Assembly: GCA_024278775.1 (NCBI GenBank)
Contig: JAJRSP010000168.1
Location: 1 to 25,663 of the forward strand
Reading direction: 5' to 3'
Source: Planctomycetota bacterium
GTDB taxonomy: Bacteria; Planctomycetota; Phycisphaerae; UBA1845
DNA length: 25,663 bases
In this document: positions 7,050-15,440 of the stretch, piece by piece
How the letters are laid out: every line of letters starts with the position of its first letter
Position numbering within the stretch: the stretch's first letter is position 1
Made by a program: the position numbers and the translations under genes
Notes under the pieces: generated by a model
Told to the model about the DNA's origin: nothing
Databases searched by the model: none
What the model saw: the letters and a program-made list of their open reading frames with translations, nothing else

Positions 7050-8113
7050 TGAATGCTCCTTACCAGCCACGAGGGAGTGACTGCCGCGTCAGCCCGGCAT
7101 CGAAGACGAACCGTCGACGCGGAGTTCCCAGCGTGAAGCTCCCCGTGTGAAGTTTCTCGCGCGATGGACCCCGTTTGAAGAACTCCGCGCGAACCCCACC
7201 AAAACGTACGGCTCGACCACATGACACATGACCAACTACCGACGTTCCACGCACCAGAGTAGCGAATCCCGATCACCCATGCAATAGAAATATGGGAATG
7301 ATTAGGGGGCGATAATGTTGTACGAATGTTCGATGGAAAAAATAACGCGAACCTGTATGCGTCTTCTAGAACGCATGTGATTCGGGTCTGACAACCGTCT
7401 CCGTTTTGTGGAATTAACCATGCGAGGCCTGTTGACCCAGACTCTCTCGACCCAGGCCAAGTCGACGGACCACTCCCCAATGAATCGGAACGTTCGAAGG
7501 TGACATCCGGTCGTTCGTTATAGGGATGAAAGTCGGCACGAACGAAAAAATGTTCTCATTCTGCGAATTATTTTTACGACTTTACCGAATGGTCTGGGCC
7601 GAAGGTACTACGCTATCGAGACCGAAATAAAGCGATAGTCATTCTTGTGCTGGTCCGATAAAATAGTTTCGTTGCGACCAAATTTGCCTGTATTGGCGTC
7701 TGCGCCATGGTATTCCCTATATCGAAATTGAGTCACACAACCCACCGTAACACACATACACCTTTGCGCTGGCGTTGCCCTTTCCAGCTATATCGAAATT
7801 GAGTCACACAACCCACCGTAACGGCGTCTCTCGCATCATCGTGCCCATGTGCCGGCGTGCCGTTATCCACTGAAACATCTGGATATATTTGAGATTTTGC
7901 TTGACTTGCTTTCCCGTTCTTGGGACGATGCCCACGGTGTGTCACAAGCGAATGTACTCATGTGTGCTTTATGTGCTTCGTTTGGCTGAAATGGAGGGGA
8001 GAGGAAGAAGCAACACCTCTGTTCTCTCTCCGAGGGAAAAGTCTGCCGGGTTTTGGGGCGTGTCGTGGATCGGCGCGCTTCAGGGTTCTGCAATTGAGAG
8101 GGAGGGTCGTCTC
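7050..8113. other. 1.06-kb gene-free, relatively AT-rich intergenic region
   Basis: No convincing gene is seen on either strand. It separates two divergent genes for secreted proteins and must hold both promoters and leaders. Contents seen: degenerate GTGAAG-type repeats at about 7130-7197; an 8-bp inverted repeat TCGTTCGT (7511-7518)/ACGAACGA (7538-7545) next to an A-run; CTATCG/CGATAG inverted arms near 7612-7638; and the 35-bp direct repeat pair at 7717-7822. A TTGACT near 7900 could be a -35 box, but no good -10 follows. Open frames crossing 7889-8113 lack ribosome-binding sites. Confidence 0.6.
7717..7822. repeat. Perfect 35-bp direct repeat pair with 36-bp spacer
   Basis: Two identical 35-bp copies lie at 7717-7751 and 7788-7822. 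Each begins CTATATCGAAATTGAG and ends ACCCACCGTAAC. A unique 36-base spacer lies between them. The flanking bases differ on both sides, so the unit is exactly 35 bp. I see no third copy at the expected spacing on either side. Repeat and spacer sizes are CRISPR-like, but one spacer with no cas genes is not enough to call an array; a duplicated regulatory site or a remnant is equally possible. Confidence 0.75.
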
Positions 8114-10969
8114 GTGTTGTCAAAAGTACATTCTCGTATCCGGTGTTCAAAAGGTCTTATAGCCCTCGGCGCGGTTTGCCTCCTTTTTGGAAGTTCAACC
8201 AATCTGATGGGGCAGGTGAAAGTCGCTCGACAAAACAAGTACAAGGTACACCGGGCTATTCCGGATGCAGCTTACACGGGTGTTGTCTCCTCGGCTCCGG
8301 TTCCGAAGGGCACTCAACTGCTCGGCCCGGGCACCTTGGTGACGGGCTTTGAGCCGGCGGAAGGTTTCGCGCCCGGTTTCATTGATCTTCAGGCTGGTTG
8401 GACAGCATTTTTGGGTACCACTCAGGGTACCGTGTCCACGCTCAATCCGGCCCTGGGAACCCAGCATTTGCGGATTGAGTTGGATGCCGCAGTCGGTGCC
8501 GGGTCGTTTACCGGCGGGTTCAGCCCGGACCTCGGGATGCTACCCAGTGGCGCGAGTACCACGAGCGTGGATGTGTCCATCAGTGCTTCCGGCGGTGCGG
8601 ATTATCTTGTGGCGGCTCAGTCCCCATCGGAAGGTTTCCTCACCTGGGAAGTCCGCTTTAGTTGGCTGGGCACCATCATGATTCTTGATGACATTGACGG
8701 CTTTGGGTTTGCTGATGTGGACACCGGCGTGGCTTGGACTCCCGGTGCTTACGTGACGCTTACGGTGTGTGACGATCCCATTGGCGGGACGACGGACTAC
8801 TTCTACGGCGGCGCGCTGATCTACAGTCAGGTCACGCGTTTGACCGGTACCCGCGTGGAGCAGATCGTGCTTCTGTCGGATAACTTCCAGGCTGGCGACA
8901 TGGGCGATTTTGACAATCTCGATTTATCGTCCGGTCTTGGTGCCATTTGCACGGCCGGTTCCACTTGCGGCAACAACATTCTGGAGCCGGGTGAGGCTTG
9001 TGACGGAACATCTGACGCGGCCTGTCCGGGTGCGTGCCAGGCCGACTGCACCTGCCCGCCGCCGGTGTGTGGCAACGGTATCGCCGAAACCGGTGAGGCC
9101 TGCGATGGTGCCGACGACGCGCTGTGCCCGGGTCTTTGCCAGGCTGATTGCACCTGTGGCGCACCTCCACCTCCAGTGAACGATGATTGTGCGAACTCTT
9201 TGGTCATTACCGATGGGACAACGCCGATCGATACGACCAGCGCAACGACGGACGGTCCGCAGCATGTCGCACATCCTTCCTGCGACGTCTTCGGGAACAA
9301 TCAGCTTAGTGAAGATGTCTGGTACACCTACTTCGCTACGTGTACGGGTGAGCTGACGCTGACTATGTGTGAGGAACTCGGTGGTAGTGCAACCTTCGAT
9401 ACTCGGATTGCGGCGTACGTTCCGGGTTGTCCGGCATCGGATGCCAGCCTGATTGACTGCAACGATGACGACCTGGTGAATCCCTGCGGCGGTGCTGCCG
9501 GTGGCTACCACAGCACGCTAGTGATTCCAGTGACGACGGGTGCGGAAATCCTGGTTCGCGTCGGTGGGTTCACGGACTCGGGGACGGGCTTGCTGAACGT
9601 CGTCTGCACGACGCCGCCGGTCTGCGGCAACAACATCACCGAAGCGGGTGAGCAGTGTGACGGTACGGATGATGCGGCCTGTCCGGGGCTTTGTTCGGGT
9701 TGCCAGTGTCCGTGTGGCGATTTCACCGCGACGGCTGCCTGCTCGGCTCCGCCCTTGTTGCTGACTGGTTCGACGATTGGCGCCGCTGATGACTGTGGGC
9801 AGCGCACCTCCGAGGAGGAGATTTGGGAAGTAACCGTTACGGAGACCGGTCTGTACAACTTCAACATGGCCACGAACGCACCGTTTGGCGATCCCTGCGC
9901 ATGGGATTCTTACATCTACCTGATGGATGGGTGTTGTTCCGGCAACGTGGTTGCCTCGAATGACGACTGCGCCGGAATTGGTTGCTTCGGTAACTCTTGT
10001 ATAGATTCTGCCCCGCTGGTGCCCGGTGTGTACTATCTGGTAGTCGAGGGCTTCGGCAGTGCGGACGCCGGCGACTATGTGGTGACGGTGGATTGTGCGG
10101 CGGCACCGGTATGTGGCGACAACGTCGTCGATCCTGGTGAGACTTGTGACGGCACGAGCGACGCGGCCTGTCCGGGTCTCTGTCAGGCGGACTGCTCTTG
10201 TCCCGCGCCGGTATGCGGTAACAATGTCGTGGAGGCTGGTGAAACCTGTGACGGCACAAGCGACGCGGCCTGTCCGGGTCTCTGCCAGACAGACTGCTCC
10301 TGCGGCGTGGCTCCGCCTCCGGTCAACGATTTCTGTTCGAATTCGACAGAGATTTTCGTTGGTACCACCCCATTTGATACGACGACCTCGACGACGGATG
10401 GCCCGGCGCACCCGGGACATCCCTCCTGTGACTCGTTTGGGTTCGATCAGCTCAGCTCGGACATCTGGTATCACCACTTCGCTACATGCACCGGTGACTT
10501 GACCGTGACCACGTGCGAAGAGCTTGGCGGCAGTGCGATGTACGACACGCGTATTGCGGTGTACAACCCCGGTTGTCCGGCCACGGATGCCAGCCTGATC
10601 GACTGCAATGACGATGATCCGGTCAACGCATGCGGTCTTGACTTCCATAGTACGGTTGCGGTTCCCGTGACGACGGGACAGGAAGTCCTGATTCGCATCG
10701 GTGGGTTTGGAGACTTCGGTACGGGCGTGGTGAACATCACGTGTGCCGGTGCCCCGCCGGTCGCGGTGTGTGGTAACAACATCCTGGAGACGGGTGAGCA
10801 GTGCGATGGTACGGACTCGGCTGCGTGTCCTGGTGTCTGCCAGGCGGATTGCACCTGTCCGGGGTCGTCGATTCCCGCGGTATCGGAGTGGGGTCTGGTG
10901 ATTCTGACGCTGCTCGGCCTGATGATTGGTACGCGTATTTTCGCGACCCGTCGGACGGCTCGATCGTAA
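8114..10969 (+). CDS. Large modular cysteine-rich surface protein with IPTL-CTERM-like sorting tail
   Basis: The product is 951 residues from GTG 8114, which has GGAGGG 7 bases upstream and gives a signal peptide (CSKGLIALGAVCLLFGSS...). Residues to about 280 look like a beta-sandwich module. Then come six CGNxxxExGExCDGTxDAACPGxCQADCxC repeats, starting at 8966, 9068, 9623, 10112, 10214 and 10769, resembling the Myxococcus-type disulfide repeat. They alternate with two homologous beta-rich domains (VNDDCANS... and VNDFCSNS..., each with DxWY, DTRIA and CNDDD motifs) and one different domain (about 9716-10111). The tail IPAVSEWGLVILTLLGLMIG plus a basic end is an IPTL-CTERM-like sorting signal, so processing at the cell surface is expected. 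No sorting enzyme is in the window. The ligand is unknown. Confidence 0.85.
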   Translation: MLSKVHSRIRCSKGLIALGAVCLLFGSSTNLMGQVKVARQNKYKVHRAIPDAAYTGVVSSAPVPKGTQLLGPGTLVTGFEPAEGFAPGFIDLQAGWTAFLGTTQGTVSTLNPALGTQHLRIELDAAVGAGSFTGGFSPDLGMLPSGASTTSVDVSISASGGADYLVAAQSPSEGFLTWEVRFSWLGTIMILDDIDGFGFADVDTGVAWTPGAYVTLTVCDDPIGGTTDYFYGGALIYSQVTRLTGTRVEQIVLLSDNFQAGDMGDFDNLDLSSGLGAICTAGSTCGNNILEPGEACDGTSDAACPGACQADCTCPPPVCGNGIAETGEACDGADDALCPGLCQADCTCGAPPPPVNDDCANSLVITDGTTPIDTTSATTDGPQHVAHPSCDVFGNNQLSEDVWYTYFATCTGELTLTMCEELGGSATFDTRIAAYVPGCPASDASLIDCNDDDLVNPCGGAAGGYHSTLVIPVTTGAEILVRVGGFTDSGTGLLNVVCTTPPVCGNNITEAGEQCDGTDDAACPGLCSGCQCPCGDFTATAACSAPPLLLTGSTIGAADDCGQRTSEEEIWEVTVTETGLYNFNMATNAPFGDPCAWDSYIYLMDGCCSGNVVASNDDCAGIGCFGNSCIDSAPLVPGVYYLVVEGFGSADAGDYVVTVDCAAAPVCGDNVVDPGETCDGTSDAACPGLCQADCSCPAPVCGNNVVEAGETCDGTSDAACPGLCQTDCSCGVAPPPVNDFCSNSTEIFVGTTPFDTTTSTTDGPAHPGHPSCDSFGFDQLSSDIWYHHFATCTGDLTVTTCEELGGSAMYDTRIAVYNPGCPATDASLIDCNDDDPVNACGLDFHSTVAVPVTTGQEVLIRIGGFGDFGTGVVNITCAGAPPVAVCGNNILETGEQCDGTDSAACPGVCQADCTCPGSSIPAVSEWGLVILTLLGLMIGTRIFATRRTARS
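8966..9622 (+). repeat. First copy of internal R-R-A protein module
   Basis: Two cysteine-rich repeats (starting at 8966 and 9068) followed by one beta-rich domain. The block is 657 bases long and matches the block at 10112-10768 in order, in spacing between the two cysteine repeats (102 bases) and in total length. Confidence 0.75.
10112..10768 (+). repeat. Second copy of internal R-R-A protein module
   Basis: Two cysteine-rich repeats (10112 and 10214) plus a beta-rich domain homologous to that in the first copy. Its two cysteine repeats are nearly identical to each other at DNA level over about 55 bases (from TGTGACGGCAC), which suggests recent duplication or gene conversion. Confidence 0.75.
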
Positions 10970-11038
10970 GTAACGTGATTGCATGAGCGGCGCTTTCGGG
11001 CGTTTCGCTTCTGCGTTTCACAGGTTAGACGTGAATGT

Positions 11039-11085
11039 GGATGCGGCCTGTCACACGCGAGAGCGTGGGCGGGCCGCGTCCTTTT
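11039..11085 (+). terminator. Intrinsic terminator after the IPTL-CTERM gene
   Basis: The 10-bp outer stem GGATGCGGCC (11039-11048) pairs with GGCCGCGTCC (11072-11081) with one wobble. It encloses an inner CACGC-GAGA-GCGTG hairpin and is followed by TTTT. It lies 70 bases after the stop codon. Confidence 0.7.
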
Positions 11086-11143
11086 GGGGGTCCGGATGTT
11101 GTATTCCGTCACTGGAACCGTAGTGGGTTCCACCGTGCTCTCG

Positions 11144-11173
11144 TTGACACAGTGATTCGAGCGAATCTATACT
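11144..11173 (+). promoter_or_regulatory. Sigma70-type promoter for the LptD-like gene
   Basis: A perfect -35 box TTGACA (11144-11149) is separated by 18 bases from TATACT (11168-11173, five of six consensus bases). The predicted leader to the start codon is about 50 bases. Confidence 0.65.
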
Positions 11174-11229
11174 TGCGTCAAGCAGGCCGCTTGGACTGAG
11201 GCGCGAATCCTTAGAGTGGTCCGGCGTCG

Positions 11230-14211
11230 TTGCGCGTGGATAGCATTATCAGTTCCGGTTGGACCAGGTATCTTCGGTGGCTGTCCGCCACGCTGGCGTT
11301 GTGGTGCGGGGTCTTTGCGTGCGCTCAGTCACCGCCTCCCATTGCCGATCGGGTGGACGCGCCGCTGGTTCCCGCGGGTCTAACCAACCTCGCGGTGCAT
11401 ATGAGCGGTCAGCGGGTTCATGTGTTTGAGGACTCGGACGGCACGAGCGTACTGCATTTCTTCGGTGACTTTGAACTTGCTTTGGGGGCTCAGGCGTTGG
11501 GCACCGGTCGTCAGACGGCACGGTCTCGCGAAGCAGTGGTGTGGATCAATCCCCGCGAGTTTGATGGTAAACCTTATCAATACCTCCAGATGATTCTCTG
11601 GCGTGATGCCGAAATCGTAGGTACGGGTGGCGCGGTCACTGCGGGTCCGGTGTTGTTCGTGACGTTGAATACCACCGGCGCATTGGAAACTCACGCCGAC
11701 GACATTTCATTTAGTTCGCACGACGACTCGGATGTGTATCGACAGGGTCGGAAGATTCGCGCGGAGGTGAAGCTCGATCGGGTGGACCCGGCGCAGGCGC
11801 AGGTAACGTTTCGTGTAGTCCAGGCGTCGGGACTTTCCAGAGATTCGCGATCCCTCCGTCCACGTCCGGTGATCCAGCTTCGCTCACCGGGTGACTTTGC
11901 GGTGCAGGATATGGGAGCCGGGCAGCGTGTGTTGACGGTAACCGGTGGCGTCTATTTCTCGCGTGGTGCCACGGGTGAAGAAGATTTTCTAGAGCTGCAG
12001 GCCGATTCCGTAGTGGTGTTTTTACCGAAACGGAGCAAGGATTCTGATGCGGACGAGGATCGTGCAGTTGGGATGGGTGTGGATCAGATGCCGAGACCTT
12101 CCCGTCGTGCCGATCGTACGCGTTCATCGCCGGGATACCGGGCGGACCGCGATGGTCAGATGATGACGTCGGCCTGGGGTGACGTAGACGTGGAATCGGT
12201 CTACCTCGAAGGTGATGTCCGGATGTCGCAGGGGACGAGTGCGGTTCGCGCGGCGCGGGTCTTTTATGATCTGATTCATGATCGAGCCGTGATTCTTGAC
12301 GCTACGATTCGTACCGTGTTGGTGGAGAACCAGCTTCCGTTGTACCTCCGGGCCGATGAGTTGCGACAGTTGTCACGTCAGGAGTTTGTGGCCTCGGACG
12401 CGATATTGACAACGAGTGAGTTTCATACGCCGCAGTACCACATCGGGGCCTCTCGCGTGGAACTCACCACGAGATCGGTGGGCGGTGCGGGGCTCAGTGG
12501 CGGCTTCAAAGTACATGATGCCACGATCAACGTGTCCGGGGTACCCATTCTGTACTGGCCTTACCTCGCCGGCAACGTGGATGTGGCCGAGACCGCGACG
12601 CGCGGCCTGCGAACCGGTTTCAGTGGTTCCTTCGGGCTGGAGCTGGAAACGGACTGGCACACGTTCAGCTTGTTGGGGCTGGAAACGCCCAAGGGTTTTG
12701 ATTCGACGTTAAGTCTGGACTATTTTTCGGAGCGTGGTCCGGCCGCCGGGGTCGACGCGAAATACCGGCGTGATACTTATTTTGGCGATATTCGCAGCTA
12801 CCTGATGACGGACAACGCCGAGGACAACCTGGGTGCGGATCGCCGTTCCGGTTCGGTTCGCGATACCCGCGGTCGCGTGTTGATTCGTCACCGGCAGTAT
12901 CTTAAGGAAGACTGGCAGCTTACTCTGGAGCTGTCTTACATCTCCGATCGCGATTTTCTGGAAGAGTTTTTCGAGTCGGAGTTCGACAACGAGAAAGAGC
13001 AGGAAACGCTGATCTATCTCAAGAAGCAGCGCGCCGACTGGGCGTTTACGGCGATTTTGCAGGCGCGTTTGATGGATTTTCTCACGCAGACGGAGCGGCT
13101 TCCGGACTTCGCGTTTTATCTTTTTGGGCAGCCCGTGGGTGAGCGGCTGACCTGGTTTAGTGAGAACCGAATCGGTTTCGTGCGGTATCGCCCGGGCGAT
13201 CAGCGGTTTAGGGATTTTCTGTTCGAAGGACGGCGGTTTGCGTCGGGTGCGGTGGCTCGCGTGGATACGCGGCAGGAGATCGACGCTCCCATGGATATCG
13301 GCCCCTGGCGGTTCGTGCCCTTTGCGTCCGTTCGCGGCAGCGCCTGGGATGATACGGTGTGGGGTAACGGCGTCGTCCGGGCCTATGGGAGCTTCGGGGT
13401 GCGTGGGAGCATGTATTTGTCCCAGGTTGATCGTGAGGCCCGGTCGGAGTTGTTTGACCTCGACGGCGTCCGGCATGTGATCAAGCCGGATATTACCGCT
13501 TGGATAAGTGATACGAATCAGGCCGGCGCGAGGTTGTTTCCTTTTGACGAAACTGTCGAGGGGATTGACGGTGTGGATGGCGTGGCGGTGGGGGTGCGGC
13601 AACGATGGCAGACGAAACGGGGCGCGGGAAAGACTCGTCGCAAAGTCGATTTTCTGACGTGGGATTTGGAGTTGGGATTGTTCAACGGTGCTACCGGAGA
13701 CGACAAAACCAACGGCTTCGTCTCCTACACGCGGCCCGAACTGAGCGTGGCGAGGAATTATCTGAACAGCTCGGTCGTCTGGCGCGTGAATGATCGAACG
13801 GCGTTTCTTAGTGAGGTGAATTACGATGTCAACGACGGCGAGATTGATGTGCTGAACATGTCGCTGGCAGTCGAACGGACACCGCGCATGAGTTACCTCG
13901 TGGGGTATCGTTTCATAGAGGAAGCCGACTCCGGATTATTCGGCTTCGACTTCAACTACAAGATGACGGAGAAGCACACCCTGGCCATACGACAGTCGTA
14001 CGATGTGGAGGCGGGTCGGACGGCTGATTTTACGGTGGCGCTGATCCGGCGCTTTCCGAATTGGTTTACGGCCCTGTCTTTCGAGTTGGATGAGGCAGAG
14101 AATGACTTTGGGGTGACGCTGAGTATCTGGCCCCAGGGACTTCCGCAGGCTGCGCTGGGACCACGGCGGTTTACCGGCATCGCGGATTCGGCGAGGTTGA
14201 GCCGAAACTGA
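11230..14211 (+). CDS. LptD/OstA-like outer-membrane LPS-assembly protein
   Basis: The product is about 993 residues. An N-terminal signal segment (YLRWLSATLALWCGVFACAQ) is followed by a periplasmic part with OstA-like beta-taco features (DVDVESVYLEGDVRMSQGTSAVRAARVFYD, about 314-345), after a low-complexity Arg/Ser/Asp linker (about 268-305). VSGVPILYWPYLAG, at about residue 435-447, matches the LptD signature just before the barrel. The remaining 540 or so residues alternate aromatic and polar residues as in a large beta-barrel. LptD inserts lipopolysaccharide into the outer leaflet of the outer membrane. Similarity is motif-level, and the conserved LptD cysteine pattern is not evident. No ATG is available: TTG 11230 or GTG 11236 could start it, and the ribosome-binding site is weak. 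A good promoter lies about 57 bases upstream. Confidence 0.72.
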   Translation: MRVDSIISSGWTRYLRWLSATLALWCGVFACAQSPPPIADRVDAPLVPAGLTNLAVHMSGQRVHVFEDSDGTSVLHFFGDFELALGAQALGTGRQTARSREAVVWINPREFDGKPYQYLQMILWRDAEIVGTGGAVTAGPVLFVTLNTTGALETHADDISFSSHDDSDVYRQGRKIRAEVKLDRVDPAQAQVTFRVVQASGLSRDSRSLRPRPVIQLRSPGDFAVQDMGAGQRVLTVTGGVYFSRGATGEEDFLELQADSVVVFLPKRSKDSDADEDRAVGMGVDQMPRPSRRADRTRSSPGYRADRDGQMMTSAWGDVDVESVYLEGDVRMSQGTSAVRAARVFYDLIHDRAVILDATIRTVLVENQLPLYLRADELRQLSRQEFVASDAILTTSEFHTPQYHIGASRVELTTRSVGGAGLSGGFKVHDATINVSGVPILYWPYLAGNVDVAETATRGLRTGFSGSFGLELETDWHTFSLLGLETPKGFDSTLSLDYFSERGPAAGVDAKYRRDTYFGDIRSYLMTDNAEDNLGADRRSGSVRDTRGRVLIRHRQYLKEDWQLTLELSYISDRDFLEEFFESEFDNEKEQETLIYLKKQRADWAFTAILQARLMDFLTQTERLPDFAFYLFGQPVGERLTWFSENRIGFVRYRPGDQRFRDFLFEGRRFASGAVARVDTRQEIDAPMDIGPWRFVPFASVRGSAWDDTVWGNGVVRAYGSFGVRGSMYLSQVDREARSELFDLDGVRHVIKPDITAWISDTNQAGARLFPFDETVEGIDGVDGVAVGVRQRWQTKRGAGKTRRKVDFLTWDLELGLFNGATGDDKTNGFVSYTRPELSVARNYLNSSVVWRVNDRTAFLSEVNYDVNDGEIDVLNMSLAVERTPRMSYLVGYRFIEEADSGLFGFDFNYKMTEKHTLAIRQSYDVEAGRTADFTVALIRRFPNWFTALSFELDEAENDFGVTLSIWPQGLPQAALGPRRFTGIADSARLSRN

Positions 14212-14289
14212 GCCGGAGGGAGGGAGCGGAAACCCGCATCGCGCGACGTCGCACCCGAAACCGAGCCGATCCGTGACACCCGGTAACTT

Positions 14290-14318
14290 ACGACGTGGGC
14301 GTCGTCATTTCTTTTTTT
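14290..14318 (+). terminator. Terminator whose T-tract is antisense lysine codons
   Basis: Hairpin ACGACG (14290-14295)-TGGG-CGTCGT (14300-14305) is followed by CATTTCTTTTTTTTC on the plus strand. It suits the end of the LptD-like transcript. The T-run is the complement of the terminal lysine codons of the convergent gene, and the stem overlaps that gene's stop codon (14305-14307). Confidence 0.5.
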
Positions 14319-15063
14319 TCTTCGCGGTTTTCTTCTTTGTAGCGGTCTTTTTGGCGGCTGTTTTTTTGGCGGCCGCTTTCTTCGCGACGGTTTTCTTCGC
14401 GGATGTTTTTTTCGGGGCTGCTTTTTTCTTGGTGGGCGTTTTTTTCGCGACGGCCTTTTTTACGGCCTTCTTTTTCGGCACGGCCTTCTTCTTGGCAGCG
14501 GCGGTTTTTGTTGCGGCCTTTTTCACGGTTTTTTTCGCAGTGGCCTTCTTGGCGGTTTTTTTCTTCGTTTTCTTCTTGGCGGCGGTTTTGTCCACCTTTT
14601 TCAGAGTGATTTTGATCGTGGTGGACTGACGGGGTGGCTTTTTGGTCTTTTTTTTGGCGGCCTTCTTGGCAGCCGTCGTTGCTTTTTTTGCCTTGGCGGC
14701 CGCTTTCTTCCGGACAGACGCGGGCTGCTTGGGCTGAACCACTTTTTCGTTCACGTGAACAATGACCAGGTCCTTGTAGTATCCGTCGCGGAGGACTCGC
14801 TGCATCTGCGCCTCACAATCGGCACGATCTACTGACTTGAACAGCGTGAGGGTCGCATAGTTGACAGTCCCCAGGAGTTTCCATTCAAAGGGGATGATCT
14901 CCTTAGCACCGAGCGGAGACTTTCTGATCCCTCCGGGTGGCGGTGTGGCCGGAGAGGCCGGATCCGGGGAGATGGGTGGTGGGTTGTCGGGCGGCGGCGC
15001 GGCCTTCTCAGGGGCCACGATATCGGCTACAGGTTCTTCCGTCATATTCTTGGATTTGGGCAC
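14305..15063 (-). CDS. Protein with histone H1/AlgP-like Lys/Ala-rich tail
   Basis: The product is 252 residues in three parts. Residues 1-45 are acidic and proline-rich. Residues 50-110 form a small mixed domain (IIPFEWKLLGTVNYATLTLF...DRADCEAQMQRVLRDGYYKDLVIVHVNEK) that I do not recognise. Residues from about 115 to the end are almost only Lys, Ala and Thr (KKTAKKATAKK, KKKAVPKKK and similar). Such tails occur in bacterial H1-like proteins and AlgP and bind DNA or other polyanions without a fixed fold. A nucleoid or nucleic-acid role is an inference. GTG 15063 or ATG 15045 could be the start; neither has a clear ribosome-binding site. The antisense reading gives a Phe-rich open frame that is a shadow of the lysine codons. 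Confidence 0.7.
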   Translation of the reverse strand: MPKSKNMTEEPVADIVAPEKAAPPPDNPPPISPDPASPATPPPGGIRKSPLGAKEIIPFEWKLLGTVNYATLTLFKSVDRADCEAQMQRVLRDGYYKDLVIVHVNEKVVQPKQPASVRKKAAAKAKKATTAAKKAAKKKTKKPPRQSTTIKITLKKVDKTAAKKKTKKKTAKKATAKKTVKKAATKTAAAKKKAVPKKKAVKKAVAKKTPTKKKAAPKKTSAKKTVAKKAAAKKTAAKKTATKKKTAKKKKK

Positions 15064-15204
15064 GCCTATCTACCTATACTTATCTGCATGATCGCCACGA
15101 GCACCCTGCTCGGTCGTCGTCGTCCGTGCCGGAGAGAATCCAACGCGGGACGAATGGCTCACCAGACGGAACGGCCCCCGTCTGGACCGCCACCGGACAA
15201 GAGC

Positions 15205-15210
15205 TATAAT
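15205..15210 (+). promoter_or_regulatory. Candidate -10 box for tRNA-Arg
   Basis: A perfect TATAAT lies 66 bases before the tRNA. The sequence 17 bases further upstream is a poor -35 match, so this is tentative. Confidence 0.4.
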
Positions 15211-15275
15211 CTACCCCGAATCTTAGTCATCGCGCCGGACAGGACAAGTCCGCCGCGACGATCGGAGCATTCGAC

Positions 15276-15348
15276 GCGCTCGTAGCTCAATGGATAGAGT
15301 AACTGGCTTCGAACCAGTAGGTTGGAGGTTCGAGTCCTCCCGGGCGCA
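15276..15348 (+). tRNA. tRNA-Arg (anticodon TCG)
   Basis: A full cloverleaf can be folded. Acceptor GCGCTCG pairs with CGGGCGC (one wobble), the D arm is GCTC..GAGT, the anticodon stem is ACTGG/CCAGT with loop CTTCGAA (anticodon TCG, reading CGA), a short variable region follows, and the T arm is GGAGG-TTCGAGT-CCTCC. The discriminator is A, and CCA is not encoded. Confidence 0.95.
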
Positions 15349-15440
15349 GTTTCTTTCCGTGTCGGGGCTTCCCTCGGCGGCCGACGGAGCGGGTGTCCCC
15401 GACGTGGCTGGGGCTTCTCGCCGCCGTATCGAGTGCCCCC

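Noticed and set aside
7717..7822. Calling the repeat pair a CRISPR array
   Set aside because: Only two repeats and one spacer, no third copy, no leader identified and no cas gene within the window; kept as a repeat with the CRISPR idea as a hypothesis.
7889..8113. N-terminal extension of the IPTL-CTERM protein
   Set aside because: The extension has no RBS and places the obvious signal peptide internally; GTG 8114 has GGAGGG at good spacing.
9518..10984. 488-codon open frame on the minus strand
   Set aside because: It mirrors the cysteine-repeat gene on the plus strand; its composition (Arg/Thr-rich, repeating) is a codon shadow, and the plus-strand frame has a signal peptide, RBS and sorting tail.
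14273..14629. Phe/Ala-rich, membrane-like open frame on the plus strand
   Set aside because: It is the complement of lysine and alanine codons of the H1-like tail gene; hydrophobicity is an artefact.
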